DNA of 64,000 nucleotides from Clostridium aceticum (lineage in GTDB: Bacteria > Bacillota > Clostridia > Peptostreptococcales > Natronincolaceae), in contig NZ_CP009687.1 of NCBI RefSeq assembly GCF_001042715.1, positions 3,277,418-3,341,417 on the forward strand, in the 5' to 3' direction. Each line of letters starts with the position of its first letter. Position 1 is the stretch's first letter. Below the pieces are notes generated by a model that searched no databases, had not been told where the DNA came from, and saw nothing but the letters and a program-made list of their open reading frames with translations. The translations under genes and the position numbers were made by a program. Below are positions 36,865-44,833 of this stretch, piece by piece.

Positions 36865-37623
36865 CTAGCTAAGCCTTATTGGAGTAATGGTGGTATATCC
36901 TCTAGTGCTTAGACCGACTTCTACTTCCACCTTATAAGCTTTTTCCAACAAATCCGGATCTACAACGCTGTAGGGATCTCCCTGCTTGAGAGAATAGCCT
37001 CCATTAAGCAAAATCATATAATCGCTGTAGCGAGCAGCCAGAGCTAAATCATGAAGTGCAGTAATAGTAATGGCTCCAGTGGTTTTGCTGTAGCTTTGTG
37101 CTATATTCAAGACTTGAAGCTGATGACGGATATCTAAAGTGCTGGTGGGTTCATCTAAAAGTAAGACCTTAGGATTAGAGACCAAAGCCTGAGCTAAAAT
37201 AACCAGCTGTTTCTCTCCTTCACTTAACTTTGAGAAGGACCGACAGCTGAGAGCCATTAGCTCTAATTCGTTTAATACTTTGGTAACCTCATTTAGGTGA
37301 GCTTGTTCCACCTTCCAACTTAAATCCTTCACCCGTCCTAATAAAACCATTTCAAATACTGTCAAATCAGAAAATGCTGGTATTATCTGAGGCACATAGG
37401 CTATCTCCTTTGAAGAAATTCTTTCTCCTTCTTCCATTTTGATCTCAATACTTCCCTGAAACTTAACTAACCCTGCGATAGCCTTAATCAATGTTGTTTT
37501 TCCTACTCCATTGGAGCCTATTACAGAAATAAGCTGCCCTCCTCTTAATACAGCAGAAACATCCTTAAGAACCTCTTTATTTTCATAGCTTATTCTAATT
37601 TTAGACAATTCCATTATAAGCAT
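36865..37623 (-). CDS. FecE/BtuD-like ABC ATPase
   Basis: This 252-residue ATPase serves an iron-complex/cobalamin-type importer. It has Walker A GSNGVGKTTLIKAIAG, Q-loop YVPQIIPAFSDLTVFE, signature LSEGEKQLVILAQAL, Walker B LLLDEPTSTLD, and switch His TALHD. GGAGG lies 8 nt before ATG 37623, inside the permease gene with which it overlaps by 23 bp. It is convergent with the kinase gene, only 3 bp from its stop. With the permease and binding protein it makes a complete siderophore or corrinoid importer. Confidence 0.92.
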   Translation of the reverse strand: MLIMELSKIRISYENKEVLKDVSAVLRGGQLISVIGSNGVGKTTLIKAIAGLVKFQGSIEIKMEEGERISSKEIAYVPQIIPAFSDLTVFEMVLLGRVKDLSWKVEQAHLNEVTKVLNELELMALSCRSFSKLSEGEKQLVILAQALVSNPKVLLLDEPTSTLDIRHQLQVLNIAQSYSKTTGAITITALHDLALAARYSDYMILLNGGYSLKQGDPYSVVDPDLLEKAYKVEVEVGLSTRGYTTITPIRLS

Positions 37624-38680
37624 TTTTTTTCCTCCTTAGAATCATATAAGCTAAAAAAGGTATGCCTATCAGAGAAGTTACAATTCCTATAGGCACAATA
37701 ATGCCAGGTATAAGCAGTTTCGCTGTAATGGATGCACATACCATCAAAAGAACTCCAAACATAGCGGACATAGGAGCTAAATATCGTTGATCCTCCCCTA
37801 CCAACATACGAGCAAAATGAGGAGCTACTAGACCAATAAAACCAATAGTACCTACGAAGGATACAGCTCCTGCTGTTAGAAGTGCACTTAAAATAAAAAC
37901 ATGCAGCTTAACCTGCTGGGTGTTTATACCTAGACTCTTTGCCCGTTCCTCTCCTATGGACAGTGCCGTCAGCCTCCATGCATATCGAGAAAGAATGATG
38001 GCACAGGCTATAAATATGACGCCGCTAACTTTAACACCTGTCCATGTAGATTTAAGTAAGCTTCCAAACATCCAGTATAGGATTTGTCCTCCAACCTCTG
38101 GAATAGAACGAAATTGAATCAGAGATAATAAAGATTGAAACAGAAAATGAATAATAATGCCTAACAGTATCATGGTTTGAGACTGCATCCCTTTTGTTTT
38201 TCCTAGTATAAAAATTACCATGGTTGATAAAATAGTCATTATAAAAGCCAAAAGGGGAGCATTAATCCAAGACAAGGCGCCCCCTAGTGGAAATCCAGTA
38301 ATAAAAGCCACAGCTGCACCAAATCCAGCTGCGGATGAAATCCCCAGTGTATATGGGCTTGCTAAAGGATTGACGAGGATAGTCTGAAGCTGATTACCTG
38401 CTAAGCCAAGAGAAGCACCTACCCATAAACAAATGAAAGTCATAGGTAAACGCACATTCCATATGATGAATACAGTAATGCTTTCTCCTTTAGGTCCGTT
38501 GATCAATGCCCTAAATACATCTGAAATAGTGAGATCAGAAGAACCTACCATTAAATCTATCAATAAAGCACCAATCACACCAATCAATGTAATAAAAGTA
38601 ATCTTATTTCTCTTTGCATTCATCCTTTGATAAAAATGTAGAACCTCTGTATCAGAATCTGGTTGTTTTGTATAAATCAT
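37601..38680 (-). CDS. FecCD-family permease
   Basis: This 359-residue permease has about nine or ten membrane segments. Family signatures include RLPMTFICLWVGASLGLAGNQLQTILVNPLASPYTLGISSAAGFGAA, in which a Q and the NPLA-P motif are conserved, and IGFIGLVAPHFARMLVGEDQRYL near the C-terminal half. It would form a homodimeric channel. It lies 17 bp downstream of the binding protein gene and overlaps the ATPase gene. Confidence 0.93.
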   Translation of the reverse strand: MIYTKQPDSDTEVLHFYQRMNAKRNKITFITLIGVIGALLIDLMVGSSDLTISDVFRALINGPKGESITVFIIWNVRLPMTFICLWVGASLGLAGNQLQTILVNPLASPYTLGISSAAGFGAAVAFITGFPLGGALSWINAPLLAFIMTILSTMVIFILGKTKGMQSQTMILLGIIIHFLFQSLLSLIQFRSIPEVGGQILYWMFGSLLKSTWTGVKVSGVIFIACAIILSRYAWRLTALSIGEERAKSLGINTQQVKLHVFILSALLTAGAVSFVGTIGFIGLVAPHFARMLVGEDQRYLAPMSAMFGVLLMVCASITAKLLIPGIIVPIGIVTSLIGIPFLAYMILRRKKNAYNGIV

Positions 38681-38697
38681 TCCTGTATTCCCCCTCG

Positions 38698-39864
38698 TTA
38701 ATCCTGGTATTTAGTCATAAAGCAACCTTCTAATGAAATAGGCATATATCGCTCATAAAAAGATATTAGATTTTGTTCTGGGCTAATATCTTCAAACAGC
38801 TCTGGATACAGTACCTTTCCAATAAACTGAAGATAAGTATAATCATAAATGGTTCTAAGACCTCCATGGTCAACAGCATATATCTCACCCTTTTTGATAG
38901 CAGAAAGCCTTTTCCATCCTGGTCTCTGTATATAGGGTCTCATTCTTTCTATGGTTTCTTTCCGGTCAATTCCAAATCCTATCTTTACTCGATTGCCTCC
39001 ATCATTCACCCAGTTTGAACCTACTAGGAAAATCACCTCGGGATCCGATGACAGAATATGTTCTGGACTTAGAGACCCATAGCTCTCTACCTTGCCAAAA
39101 GCAATATTCTTTCCCCCAGCCATGGTAATAAGGTTGCCCCACATATGCTCTCCATAGCTATTTCCATACTCTGATGGTCCTAGATTTCCCAATTCAACAT
39201 AGACTCTTTTTTTCTCTTCATTTTTTAGACCAGAAACCCTTCTTTGCACATCTTCAACTGCTGCAGCATATTCATCCGCCAGCGCCTTTGCCCGCTCTTC
39301 TTTTCCTGTAATCATACCAAGAATCTGAGTGCTTAAAATATGCTTATGGACCTCTTGAGAATTATAGTCAATGACCACTACCTTGGTGCCTGCAGTTTCT
39401 AATTTTTTTACATTTTCCCCCAAAATTCTATATTGAAAGGGTGCTAAAATAGCTACATCAGGGGCAACACTTAAGGCTGTTTCCATACTAAAAGAGCCAT
39501 TATAGATAGATCCTGTATTGATAATATGAGCTAGTTCAGGTATATTTTTCTCATAGGCATTGTACTGTCCATTAAAAAAATCAGCCCACTCTGCCTTTGA
39601 AATGCACACCACATTTTCAAAGTTTTCATTAACTGCTAAAAAATTTTCCGCATAAAATCCAAGAAAGATGCGTTTGGCAGGAGCCTCTAAGATAATCTCA
39701 CGATCTGCCAGATCCTTAAATGAAATGGCGGTATCCCATGCTTCTTTATGCTCTTGTAATTCAACACTCTTGCTATCCTCATTGCCTAAACTACATGCAG
39801 TAAAACTGGTAAAAACTATAACTGCTATAAATAATAGGGATAAACATTTTCCATTTTGAAACAT
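38698..39864 (-). CDS. FecB/BtuF-like substrate-binding lipoprotein
   Basis: This 388-residue binding protein has a lipoprotein-type signal (core LLFIAVIVF, Cys in FTACS) and a class III fold seen in RIFLGFYAENF, SVAPDVAILAP, VVVIDYNS and AVDHGGLRTIYDY. It is longer than typical FecB/BtuF (about 300), with a distinctive N-terminal part (EWADFFNGQYNAYEKN) that may define an unusual ligand. GAGGAGGG precedes ATG 39864. A DtxR-type inverted repeat lies about 90-110 bp upstream. The ligand is probably an iron chelate, but cobalamin or another metallophore is possible. Confidence 0.88.
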   Translation of the reverse strand: MFQNGKCLSLLFIAVIVFTSFTACSLGNEDSKSVELQEHKEAWDTAISFKDLADREIILEAPAKRIFLGFYAENFLAVNENFENVVCISKAEWADFFNGQYNAYEKNIPELAHIINTGSIYNGSFSMETALSVAPDVAILAPFQYRILGENVKKLETAGTKVVVIDYNSQEVHKHILSTQILGMITGKEERAKALADEYAAAVEDVQRRVSGLKNEEKKRVYVELGNLGPSEYGNSYGEHMWGNLITMAGGKNIAFGKVESYGSLSPEHILSSDPEVIFLVGSNWVNDGGNRVKIGFGIDRKETIERMRPYIQRPGWKRLSAIKKGEIYAVDHGGLRTIYDYTYLQFIGKVLYPELFEDISPEQNLISFYERYMPISLEGCFMTKYQD

Positions 39865-39953
39865 CCTGTCCCTCCTCCTCTATCTCTCATAAAGCTGTTT
39901 TCTAGCTGAAATACAGCGTCTATGCGATGAACTTATATAAAGCACTTAACTAA

Positions 39954-39975
39954 AAAGTTAGCATAATCTAACTTT
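39954..39975. promoter_or_regulatory. DtxR/IdeR-type operator candidate, copy 2
   Basis: AAAGTTAG (39954-39961), spacer CATAAT, CTAACTTT (39968-39975): a perfect 8-bp inverted repeat between the divergent FecB-type and DtxR-type genes. The core and the following ACTG match copy 1 upstream of the Nik-type operon. Confidence 0.65.
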
Positions 39976-40177
39976 ACTGATTTTATTGAAAAATTGCAAT
40001 AGATTTTTCTCTTTTATTAACTTTTTACAGGTTTTATAGCAAAATAATTATTCTTCTGCTTTTCTTTAGAAATTGCCATAGGAGGTTCTTACCTTGGTTT
40101 CTATTGGCATGTTAAAGAAATTGAAGTATAATAAATATGTTAGAATTATTTAACTTTATATTCTGTGGAGGAAATTT

Positions 40178-40570
40178 ATGAAAAAACTTACTATTGCTAT
40201 GGAAAACTATCTTGAAGCCATATTTCTTTTATCGACAGATGAGAAGGGTGCTAGGGTATCTGATATTGCTGAAATGCTGAGGGTGACAAAAGCAAGCACT
40301 AATAGTGCCATGTCCACTCTTTCAGAAAAAGGACTGATTGTCAATGAAAAATATAAAGAGGTGTTTCTTACCCCAGCTGGACGTAAGCTAGCAGAATTCA
40401 CCTCTAAAAAACATAAAATCATTGAAAAATTCTTTACGCAGGTATTAAAAATAGATGAGGCTATTGCCAATAAAGATGCTTGTGAAATCGAGCATGTGAT
40501 CAGTAGTGAGTCTATTTCTGCAATGGAAAAATTTTTATCTGATTTTATAGAAAAAAATACACCCAAATAG
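40178..40570 (+). CDS. DtxR/IdeR-family metal-dependent repressor
   Basis: This 130-residue repressor has a DtxR winged helix (ARVSDIAEMLRVTKASTNSAMSTL region) and dimerisation domain, with no SH3 extension, so the size is that of MntR. Metal-site residues include the Glu of MENYLEA, the His of SKKHKIIE, and ACEIEH. The last has Cys-x-x-Glu-His, the arrangement of DtxR/IdeR (iron sensors), where MntR has Glu instead of Cys. GGAGG precedes ATG 40178. Divergent from the FecB-type operon with a shared palindrome between, it probably represses both metal importers when metal is plentiful. Iron as corepressor is inferred from the Cys. Confidence 0.9.
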   Translation: MKKLTIAMENYLEAIFLLSTDEKGARVSDIAEMLRVTKASTNSAMSTLSEKGLIVNEKYKEVFLTPAGRKLAEFTSKKHKIIEKFFTQVLKIDEAIANKDACEIEHVISSESISAMEKFLSDFIEKNTPK

Positions 40571-40707
40571 GCAGGGAGAGAAATTAAGTATTCTCACTTT
40601 AAAGAAGAACTACATATAAAATAGTTTGCTTGCGGTTGTCCTGCATATATGGCACACTTAGATTTTTCAAGTGCAAAATGATATCCTGATTCATCCTTTT
40701 GCCCCCC

Positions 40708-41043
40708 TTACATTTTCAATTTTTCAAATGGATCTAACTGATGCCGTAATCCTTCACCAATTAAATTTAATGCCAACACTATGAACATAATAAATAAAGC
40801 AGAACTCATCAAAATATACGGGGCCTGAAAAAAGTGGTCACTACCATCCGTCAACATGCCAAAAGATATCCCCAACACTAACACAATGCCTAGTGTCAAA
40901 AAGGAGGAAATCAGCGTTGTTTGTCCGCCATATAAAGTACGAGTCAGTACATCACGTCCAAATAGGTCCGTTCCCAACAGAAGTAATAACATTCCCACCC
41001 GAAAACTTAGGGGATAGGGCCTAGTTTTACTGAATTTCATCAC
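40708..41043 (-). pseudogene. Internally deleted DppC/OppC-type permease
   Basis: A 111-codon frame has the TDLFGRDVLTRTLYGGQTTL motif of DppC-type permeases, then jumps after GISFGMLTDG to the family C-terminus ALNLIGEGLRHQLDPFEKLK. Normal DppC proteins are about 280 residues with the EAA loop in the middle; that part is gone, leaving two or three membrane segments. No partner genes lie next to it. It is almost certainly a non-functional relic of a second peptide/nickel importer. Confidence 0.8.
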
Positions 41044-41157
41044 AAATTGCCTCCTTTATAATGAAGCTGGGGATTTAACACCATATAAATAAGATCAATG
41101 TAACATACTTACTACAACTTATATATATTACTTTAATTCTTATTATTCAGCTACAAA

Positions 41158-41193
41158 AAAAGCAACAGTTTAATAAAATAAACTGTTGCTTTT
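41158..41193. terminator. 15-bp-stem terminator
   Basis: AAAAGCAACAGTTTA (41158-41172) pairs with TAAACTGTTGCTTTT (41179-41193). It lies about 140 bp past the stop of the GNAT gene and can end transcription in either direction. Confidence 0.75.
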
Positions 41194-41332
41194 GTGCAGT
41201 CTCACGCTTATAGTGCTGGTGATTTTAACCCCATTCTATCTCCAATATTGCCACAAACATACACAATACTTATACAAATAGCGACAACTTTCCTTTAAAA
41301 TTCAATTCAGTATAACCTGGAGAACTTTCAGT

Positions 41333-41842
41333 CTATAGTACTTCTTTTTCCATATGTACTGTTTCCTCCTGATCACCCTCTTCAACAGTAATAACAAATC
41401 CCTTCTTCGTCCAAAAATCAAAGCCTCCTGGAAGATGTCTATGGGTATGTAAATAGACCTTTTCATATCCGCTTTCTTTACAAAATTGAAGGAGTTCTTC
41501 TAATAAAAGAGAACCTATTCCCTTTCTTCTCAAACTTTCATCTATATAACATCTACCTAATTCTGCTGTTACTTCTTCCTTATACATTCCCTCTAAAACT
41601 TTAAATCTATCTACAAATTGCTTTACTGCTATAGTTCCAATTAATTCCCCTGATTCATTGAAGGCTCCCACTAAAGTATTCTTTTTATTGTCGATATAGG
41701 CCTCTTTAAGATTTATAATATCATGATGATATAGTGGATTTTCATCTGTGTTAAATAATTTCTTCACCATTTTAAATAAAAACTCACGAGCTATTTGTAC
41801 TTCTTCCACATCTATTCTTCTAACATGTATTTGATTTGACAT
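41333..41842 (-). CDS. GNAT-family N-acetyltransferase
   Basis: This 169-residue acetyl-CoA-dependent acyltransferase carries the GNAT motif A ELGRCYIDESLRRKGIGSLLLEELLQ, with the pyrophosphate loop R-R-K-G-I-G. The closing beta strands are VYLHTHRHLPGGFDFWTKKGF. TTGGAGGAA precedes ATG 41842. It lies 31 bp downstream of the aspartoacylase-like gene in the same direction, so the two are probably one transcript. The pairing of a deacylase with an acetyltransferase hints at processing of an N-acyl amino acid. Its last about 60 bp plus flank are duplicated at 29075-29177. Confidence 0.9.
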   Translation of the reverse strand: MSNQIHVRRIDVEEVQIAREFLFKMVKKLFNTDENPLYHHDIINLKEAYIDNKKNTLVGAFNESGELIGTIAVKQFVDRFKVLEGMYKEEVTAELGRCYIDESLRRKGIGSLLLEELLQFCKESGYEKVYLHTHRHLPGGFDFWTKKGFVITVEEGDQEETVHMEKEVL

Positions 41843-41873
41843 AGTATTCCTCCAATAAGTTTACATTAAATTC

Positions 41874-42833
41874 TTACCTTGATTGAATTGAAGAAATGGC
41901 AGCTAAAAACCCTTCTTCCTTAATAGCCAGAGCAACAGTTTGATATAAGATGATTCCGTCAGTAGGAGAAAAGTATTCTCCTAATAAATTATCAAATACA
42001 TCTCTTATTTCCCCAATCTTTTCTTCTTTTCCTACCTTATCTCCAGTTTTAAAAGAAGGATACCAATAACCTTCCTCTTTTGCTATAATTTCATTTACTG
42101 GATCAAAAAAGGTTATTTTAGCATTTGATTTATTGTCTATTCTATAAACTTTAAGATGATCTAAAATATTTAAAATCTTTTCTGTATAGCAGTCTACCTC
42201 TTCTTTACTCCAGATTCCCATACCCCCCAATTCAGTTAAAATACCTGGTGTTCCTTCTAATGCCGCACTACTATAAGAACCATTCTTTGCATGAGAAGCT
42301 ACTAAATATTCAAAACCAGAAGCTTCAGCAGCCTTCCTTGAAATTTCTGCAACTTCTCTTTCTACCGCTATAGGATAAAATAGCAAAGGCTTTATAGTTC
42401 CATGTAAATCTGCACCATGCATGTCTATATAAAAATCAACCTTCTTGGATAGCTGGTTTAGAATAAAATGGGCTAACTTTTCACTTGTATTTCCACTTTC
42501 ATTTCCTGGAAAAATTCTATTTAGGTTTTGTCTATCTTCTTCCGTAATAGCTGCTAATCTTTCTCTAAAACCAGAACAATTAACTGTATGTATGATGATT
42601 ATTTTTCCTGCAACCTTATTTAAATCTATAATTTTAGCTAGATTTTTAGATGTCTCTATACCTACATATTCAGCTCCATGTACTCCAGCAGTTATTAGAA
42701 TTGTCTTACCTCCTTCCTTTCCTGCAATACAAGTGAAAGGAAGTTTTATTTCAGTATTTCTTACTTTTAAGAATCCCTGTTTCTTAATACTTTTCTCTTC
42801 TGCAAATAATTCTTCTACTTCATAAGTTTTCAA
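41874..42833 (-). CDS. Succinylglutamate desuccinylase/aspartoacylase-family metallohydrolase
   Basis: This 319-residue zinc hydrolase of the AstE/AspA (M14-like) fold would cleave an N-acyl amino acid or related amide. Zn ligands are visible as H and E in GVHGAEYVGIE and a third His in DFYIDMHGADLHG; the catalytic Glu is likely in LTELGG. A C-terminal beta domain of about 90 residues is present. The start is TTG 42833 behind AGGAGGAG with 5-nt spacing. It is followed by the GNAT gene. The substrate is not known; such enzymes are widespread in Clostridia as DUF2817/M14-like deacylases. Confidence 0.87.
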   Translation of the reverse strand: MKTYEVEELFAEEKSIKKQGFLKVRNTEIKLPFTCIAGKEGGKTILITAGVHGAEYVGIETSKNLAKIIDLNKVAGKIIIIHTVNCSGFRERLAAITEEDRQNLNRIFPGNESGNTSEKLAHFILNQLSKKVDFYIDMHGADLHGTIKPLLFYPIAVEREVAEISRKAAEASGFEYLVASHAKNGSYSSAALEGTPGILTELGGMGIWSKEEVDCYTEKILNILDHLKVYRIDNKSNAKITFFDPVNEIIAKEEGYWYPSFKTGDKVGKEEKIGEIRDVFDNLLGEYFSPTDGIILYQTVALAIKEEGFLAAISSIQSR

Positions 42834-42913
42834 AAAATCTCCTCCTATAAACAGATATTGAAAAAATTATTTTTATAATACAACTTATACACACAAGATT
42901 GGCGAAATAAGAT

Positions 42914-43651
42914 TTACTCTGCTTTCACCACACACAAAGCAAACTTACTGATCACTGACTTTTCAGTATTCGATTGGCTGTTTATATATCTTTCTCTTTT
43001 TATATCAGAGGATATGTTGCTTGCCCCTGCATTAATAAAATACGATATGTCCCAAGCTGGGCGATATTGTCTGCTTAAAGGAAGCTCTTTAGCAATATTC
43101 TCAATAGGAGTAGAATCTACCCCCAGCATATACTTGTGAGTTGGTTTATTCTCCTTGGATTTTATAGCTTCCTCATAATCTTTACTATAATAATGAAGAT
43201 AATAATTACCATCAAGAATGAGAATATGACCACCAGGACGCAGAACTCTCATCCATTCGGTATAAGCTTTATCAGGATTCTCTAGATTCCATACCAGATC
43301 TCGTGAGACAATATAATCAAAGCTTGCATCTTCAAATTGAAGGTTCTGAGCATCCATCTGTAAAAGTGATACATCAACCTTTGCTTCAGAAAAATTTTTA
43401 GAAGCATATTCCAACATGTTTTCTGAATAGTCCACAGCTGTTACTTTGTGACCCCATTGAGCTAAAAGTATGGAAAGAAATCCAGGACCACATCCAATAT
43501 CTAGACAGTCCAAGTTTGGCTTATTAGGTGCATATTTCTGTAGCATAGATAGACATTCTTCTTTTACATCATTTTGCAGTTGCTCATTAATACTCAGTGA
43601 ATAGCCCTCAGCTCGTTTGTTCCAATAATTCTTGATATTTTCTAGTTCCAT
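42914..43651 (-). CDS. Class I SAM-dependent methyltransferase (locus A)
   Basis: This 245-residue methyltransferase has Motif I CLDIGCGPGFLSILLAQ, an acidic residue after beta-2 in VTAVDYSENML, and post-I QMDAQNLQFEDASFD. A distinctive VSRDLVWNLENPDKAYTEW stretch follows, then a C-terminal substrate-recognition part. A paralogue with the same VSRNVVWTL-type signature is at 54484-55230, and both are preceded by the same promoter-leader-operator unit. The leader lies about 145-380 bp upstream of ATG 43651. The second locus retains a FecE fragment, so a link with metal-complex uptake (for example metallophore modification) is a reasonable inference; the substrate is unknown. Confidence 0.88.
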   Translation of the reverse strand: MELENIKNYWNKRAEGYSLSINEQLQNDVKEECLSMLQKYAPNKPNLDCLDIGCGPGFLSILLAQWGHKVTAVDYSENMLEYASKNFSEAKVDVSLLQMDAQNLQFEDASFDYIVSRDLVWNLENPDKAYTEWMRVLRPGGHILILDGNYYLHYYSKDYEEAIKSKENKPTHKYMLGVDSTPIENIAKELPLSRQYRPAWDISYFINAGASNISSDIKRERYINSQSNTEKSVISKFALCVVKAE

Positions 43652-43792
43652 TAGTTAGCCTCCTTTAATATTATGAGCTATAAAAATCAAAACATTTTTA
43701 ACTACTTTAGTAGGTATGTTGTTCATATTTAAACTTAATTAGACAATAGCTTGCACTAGCGTCTACATCAACATTCTTTTTTTAGAATATAA

Positions 43793-43812
43793 ATTGTAAT
43801 CAATATTACAAT
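43793..43812. promoter_or_regulatory. ATTGTAAT-N4-ATTACAAT operator, locus A
   Basis: Perfect 8-bp arms with CAAT between lie upstream of methyltransferase A and downstream of the leader terminator. An almost identical copy sits at 55551-55570 in locus B. The size and A+T symmetry resemble Fur/Zur/PerR-class boxes; the regulator is unidentified. Confidence 0.6.
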
Positions 43813-43895
43813 ATTTTATCTATTAAGTATTGACCTAAGCCATGTAGTCATTTAGAGTGCTATCTCTCCCTTTAGGAAAGATAGTATTAAGTGGT

Positions 43896-44035
43896 AAAAA
43901 AAAAGACTACAAAAACTACTTATTACAGTAGTTATAGTAGCCTTCATGGCGTAAATATGTCTTCATGACTATTCTTTGTTGTTTTTTATAAACTTTCATT
44001 ACCTTCATAATAAATCATAGTTAATATTTTGTCAA
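43896..44035 (-). promoter_or_regulatory. Promoter plus tandem-hairpin leader with terminator, locus A
   Basis: On the minus strand TTGACA (44035-44030), 17 bp and TATTAT (44012-44007) form a near-consensus sigma-A promoter. The transcript would contain GUC-AUGAA-GAC (43969-43959) and GCC-AUGAA-GGC (43950-43940). These are followed by a terminator made of GGCUAC (43942-43937)/GUAGUC (43910-43905) with inner AACUAC/GUAGUU, then nine Us. The second hairpin shares GGC with the terminator, so the two compete. Locus B (55655-55789) has the same layout. Confidence 0.65.
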
Positions 44036-44189
44036 TAATCTTTCTGTTTTTATACAGTGAATTTTATTGGTCTTTTTACCCTCAAGTTTTTGCAGTTATA
44101 ACACCTCTACTCTACAAAATTTCTTCTCTCCTTAAGCAAAGACTCCTAAATTTATTATCTAGAAGAGCATATACTAATCTTAAATTTTT

Positions 44190-44224
44190 AAAACATATAC
44201 AGGAAAACCTGCATATGTTTTTTG
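44190..44224. terminator. Hairpin with A/T tracts
   Basis: AAAACATAT and ATATGTTTT arms plus an inner CAGG/CCTG stem form a hairpin next to A and T runs. It lies just past the stop of the remnant at 44231. Confidence 0.6.
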
Positions 44225-44230
44225 CCTCTA

Positions 44231-44397
44231 TTAACATTTAGTGGTAATTAAACCACCTACTACAGCAGTGATACTTTTTAAAGAAATCTTTATCCCTTTG
44301 ATCTTCTTTAGGTTTTCCCATATTGGATAAATAAAGTAGATTAAAAGTAATCCATGTAAAAATATTGCAATTCCACCTGTCAGAATAAGACTACCTT
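44231..44397 (-). pseudogene. C-terminal remnant of a small membrane protein
   Basis: A frame ending in TAA at 44231 reads SLILTGGIAIFLHGLLLIYF followed by IYPIWENLKKIKGIKIS, with one clear membrane helix. A terminator hairpin follows at 44190-44224. An in-frame stop sits immediately upstream, so only the last about 55 residues remain. Family not recognised. Confidence 0.4.
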
Positions 44398-44445
44398 AAA
44401 GCTGCTTGTAAGGAGTTAACTTTTATGATATTATTATATCATAAC

Positions 44446-44469
44446 TTGATATCGTATATTGATATCGTA
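44446..44469. promoter_or_regulatory. Tandem TTGATATCGTA repeat upstream of padR
   Basis: Two exact 11-bp copies (44446-44456, 44459-44469) are separated by TA, 37 bp before the regulator ATG. They include ATAT-type half sites and are a likely PadR autoregulatory operator. Confidence 0.6.
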
Positions 44470-44505
44470 GTATATAGTCAGAATTATATAGTAGAGGTGA
44501 ATAAA

Positions 44506-44814
44506 ATGCAAGACCAAATTTTAAGAAAATTTTTCTTAGGTTTTATACAAATCCATATACTTCATCACGCAAAAAAAGACCCCTTCTACGGCGCTTGGAT
44601 GATAGAAGAACTTAAAGAACATGGGTATGATATGAGCCCTGGAACCTTATATCCACTACTACACAGTATGGAGTCCAAGGGGCTAGTTGAAAAGGAAGAA
44701 AAGACTGTGGAGGGCAAGGTTAGAAAATACTATAAGATAACTACATTGGGAAACGAAGTTTTAGAAGAAGCCCGAAAAAAAGCTTATGAATTATTTAAAG
44801 AAATCAGAGATTAA
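44506..44814 (+). CDS. PadR-family transcriptional regulator
   Basis: This 102-residue winged-helix repressor of the short PadR type has the hallmarks PFYGAWMIEELKEHGYDMSPGTLYPLLHSMESKGLVE and KYYKITTLG, with a C-terminal dimer helix. An ATG at 44425 would add 27 unlike residues and lacks a ribosome site; GAGGTG precedes ATG 44506. It is followed 19 bp later by fetA and fetB, so it probably represses this exporter operon as well as itself through the direct repeats upstream. Confidence 0.9.
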   Translation: MQDQILRKFFLGFIQIHILHHAKKDPFYGAWMIEELKEHGYDMSPGTLYPLLHSMESKGLVEKEEKTVEGKVRKYYKITTLGNEVLEEARKKAYELFKEIRD

Positions 44815-44833
44815 TGAAAGGAAGATGATTCCA

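Noticed and set aside
43940-43969. ANTAR-type tandem hairpin target
   Set aside because: ANTAR targets have six-nucleotide loops with A at position 1 and G at position 4; here both loops are five nucleotides (AUGAA), so the pattern does not fit.
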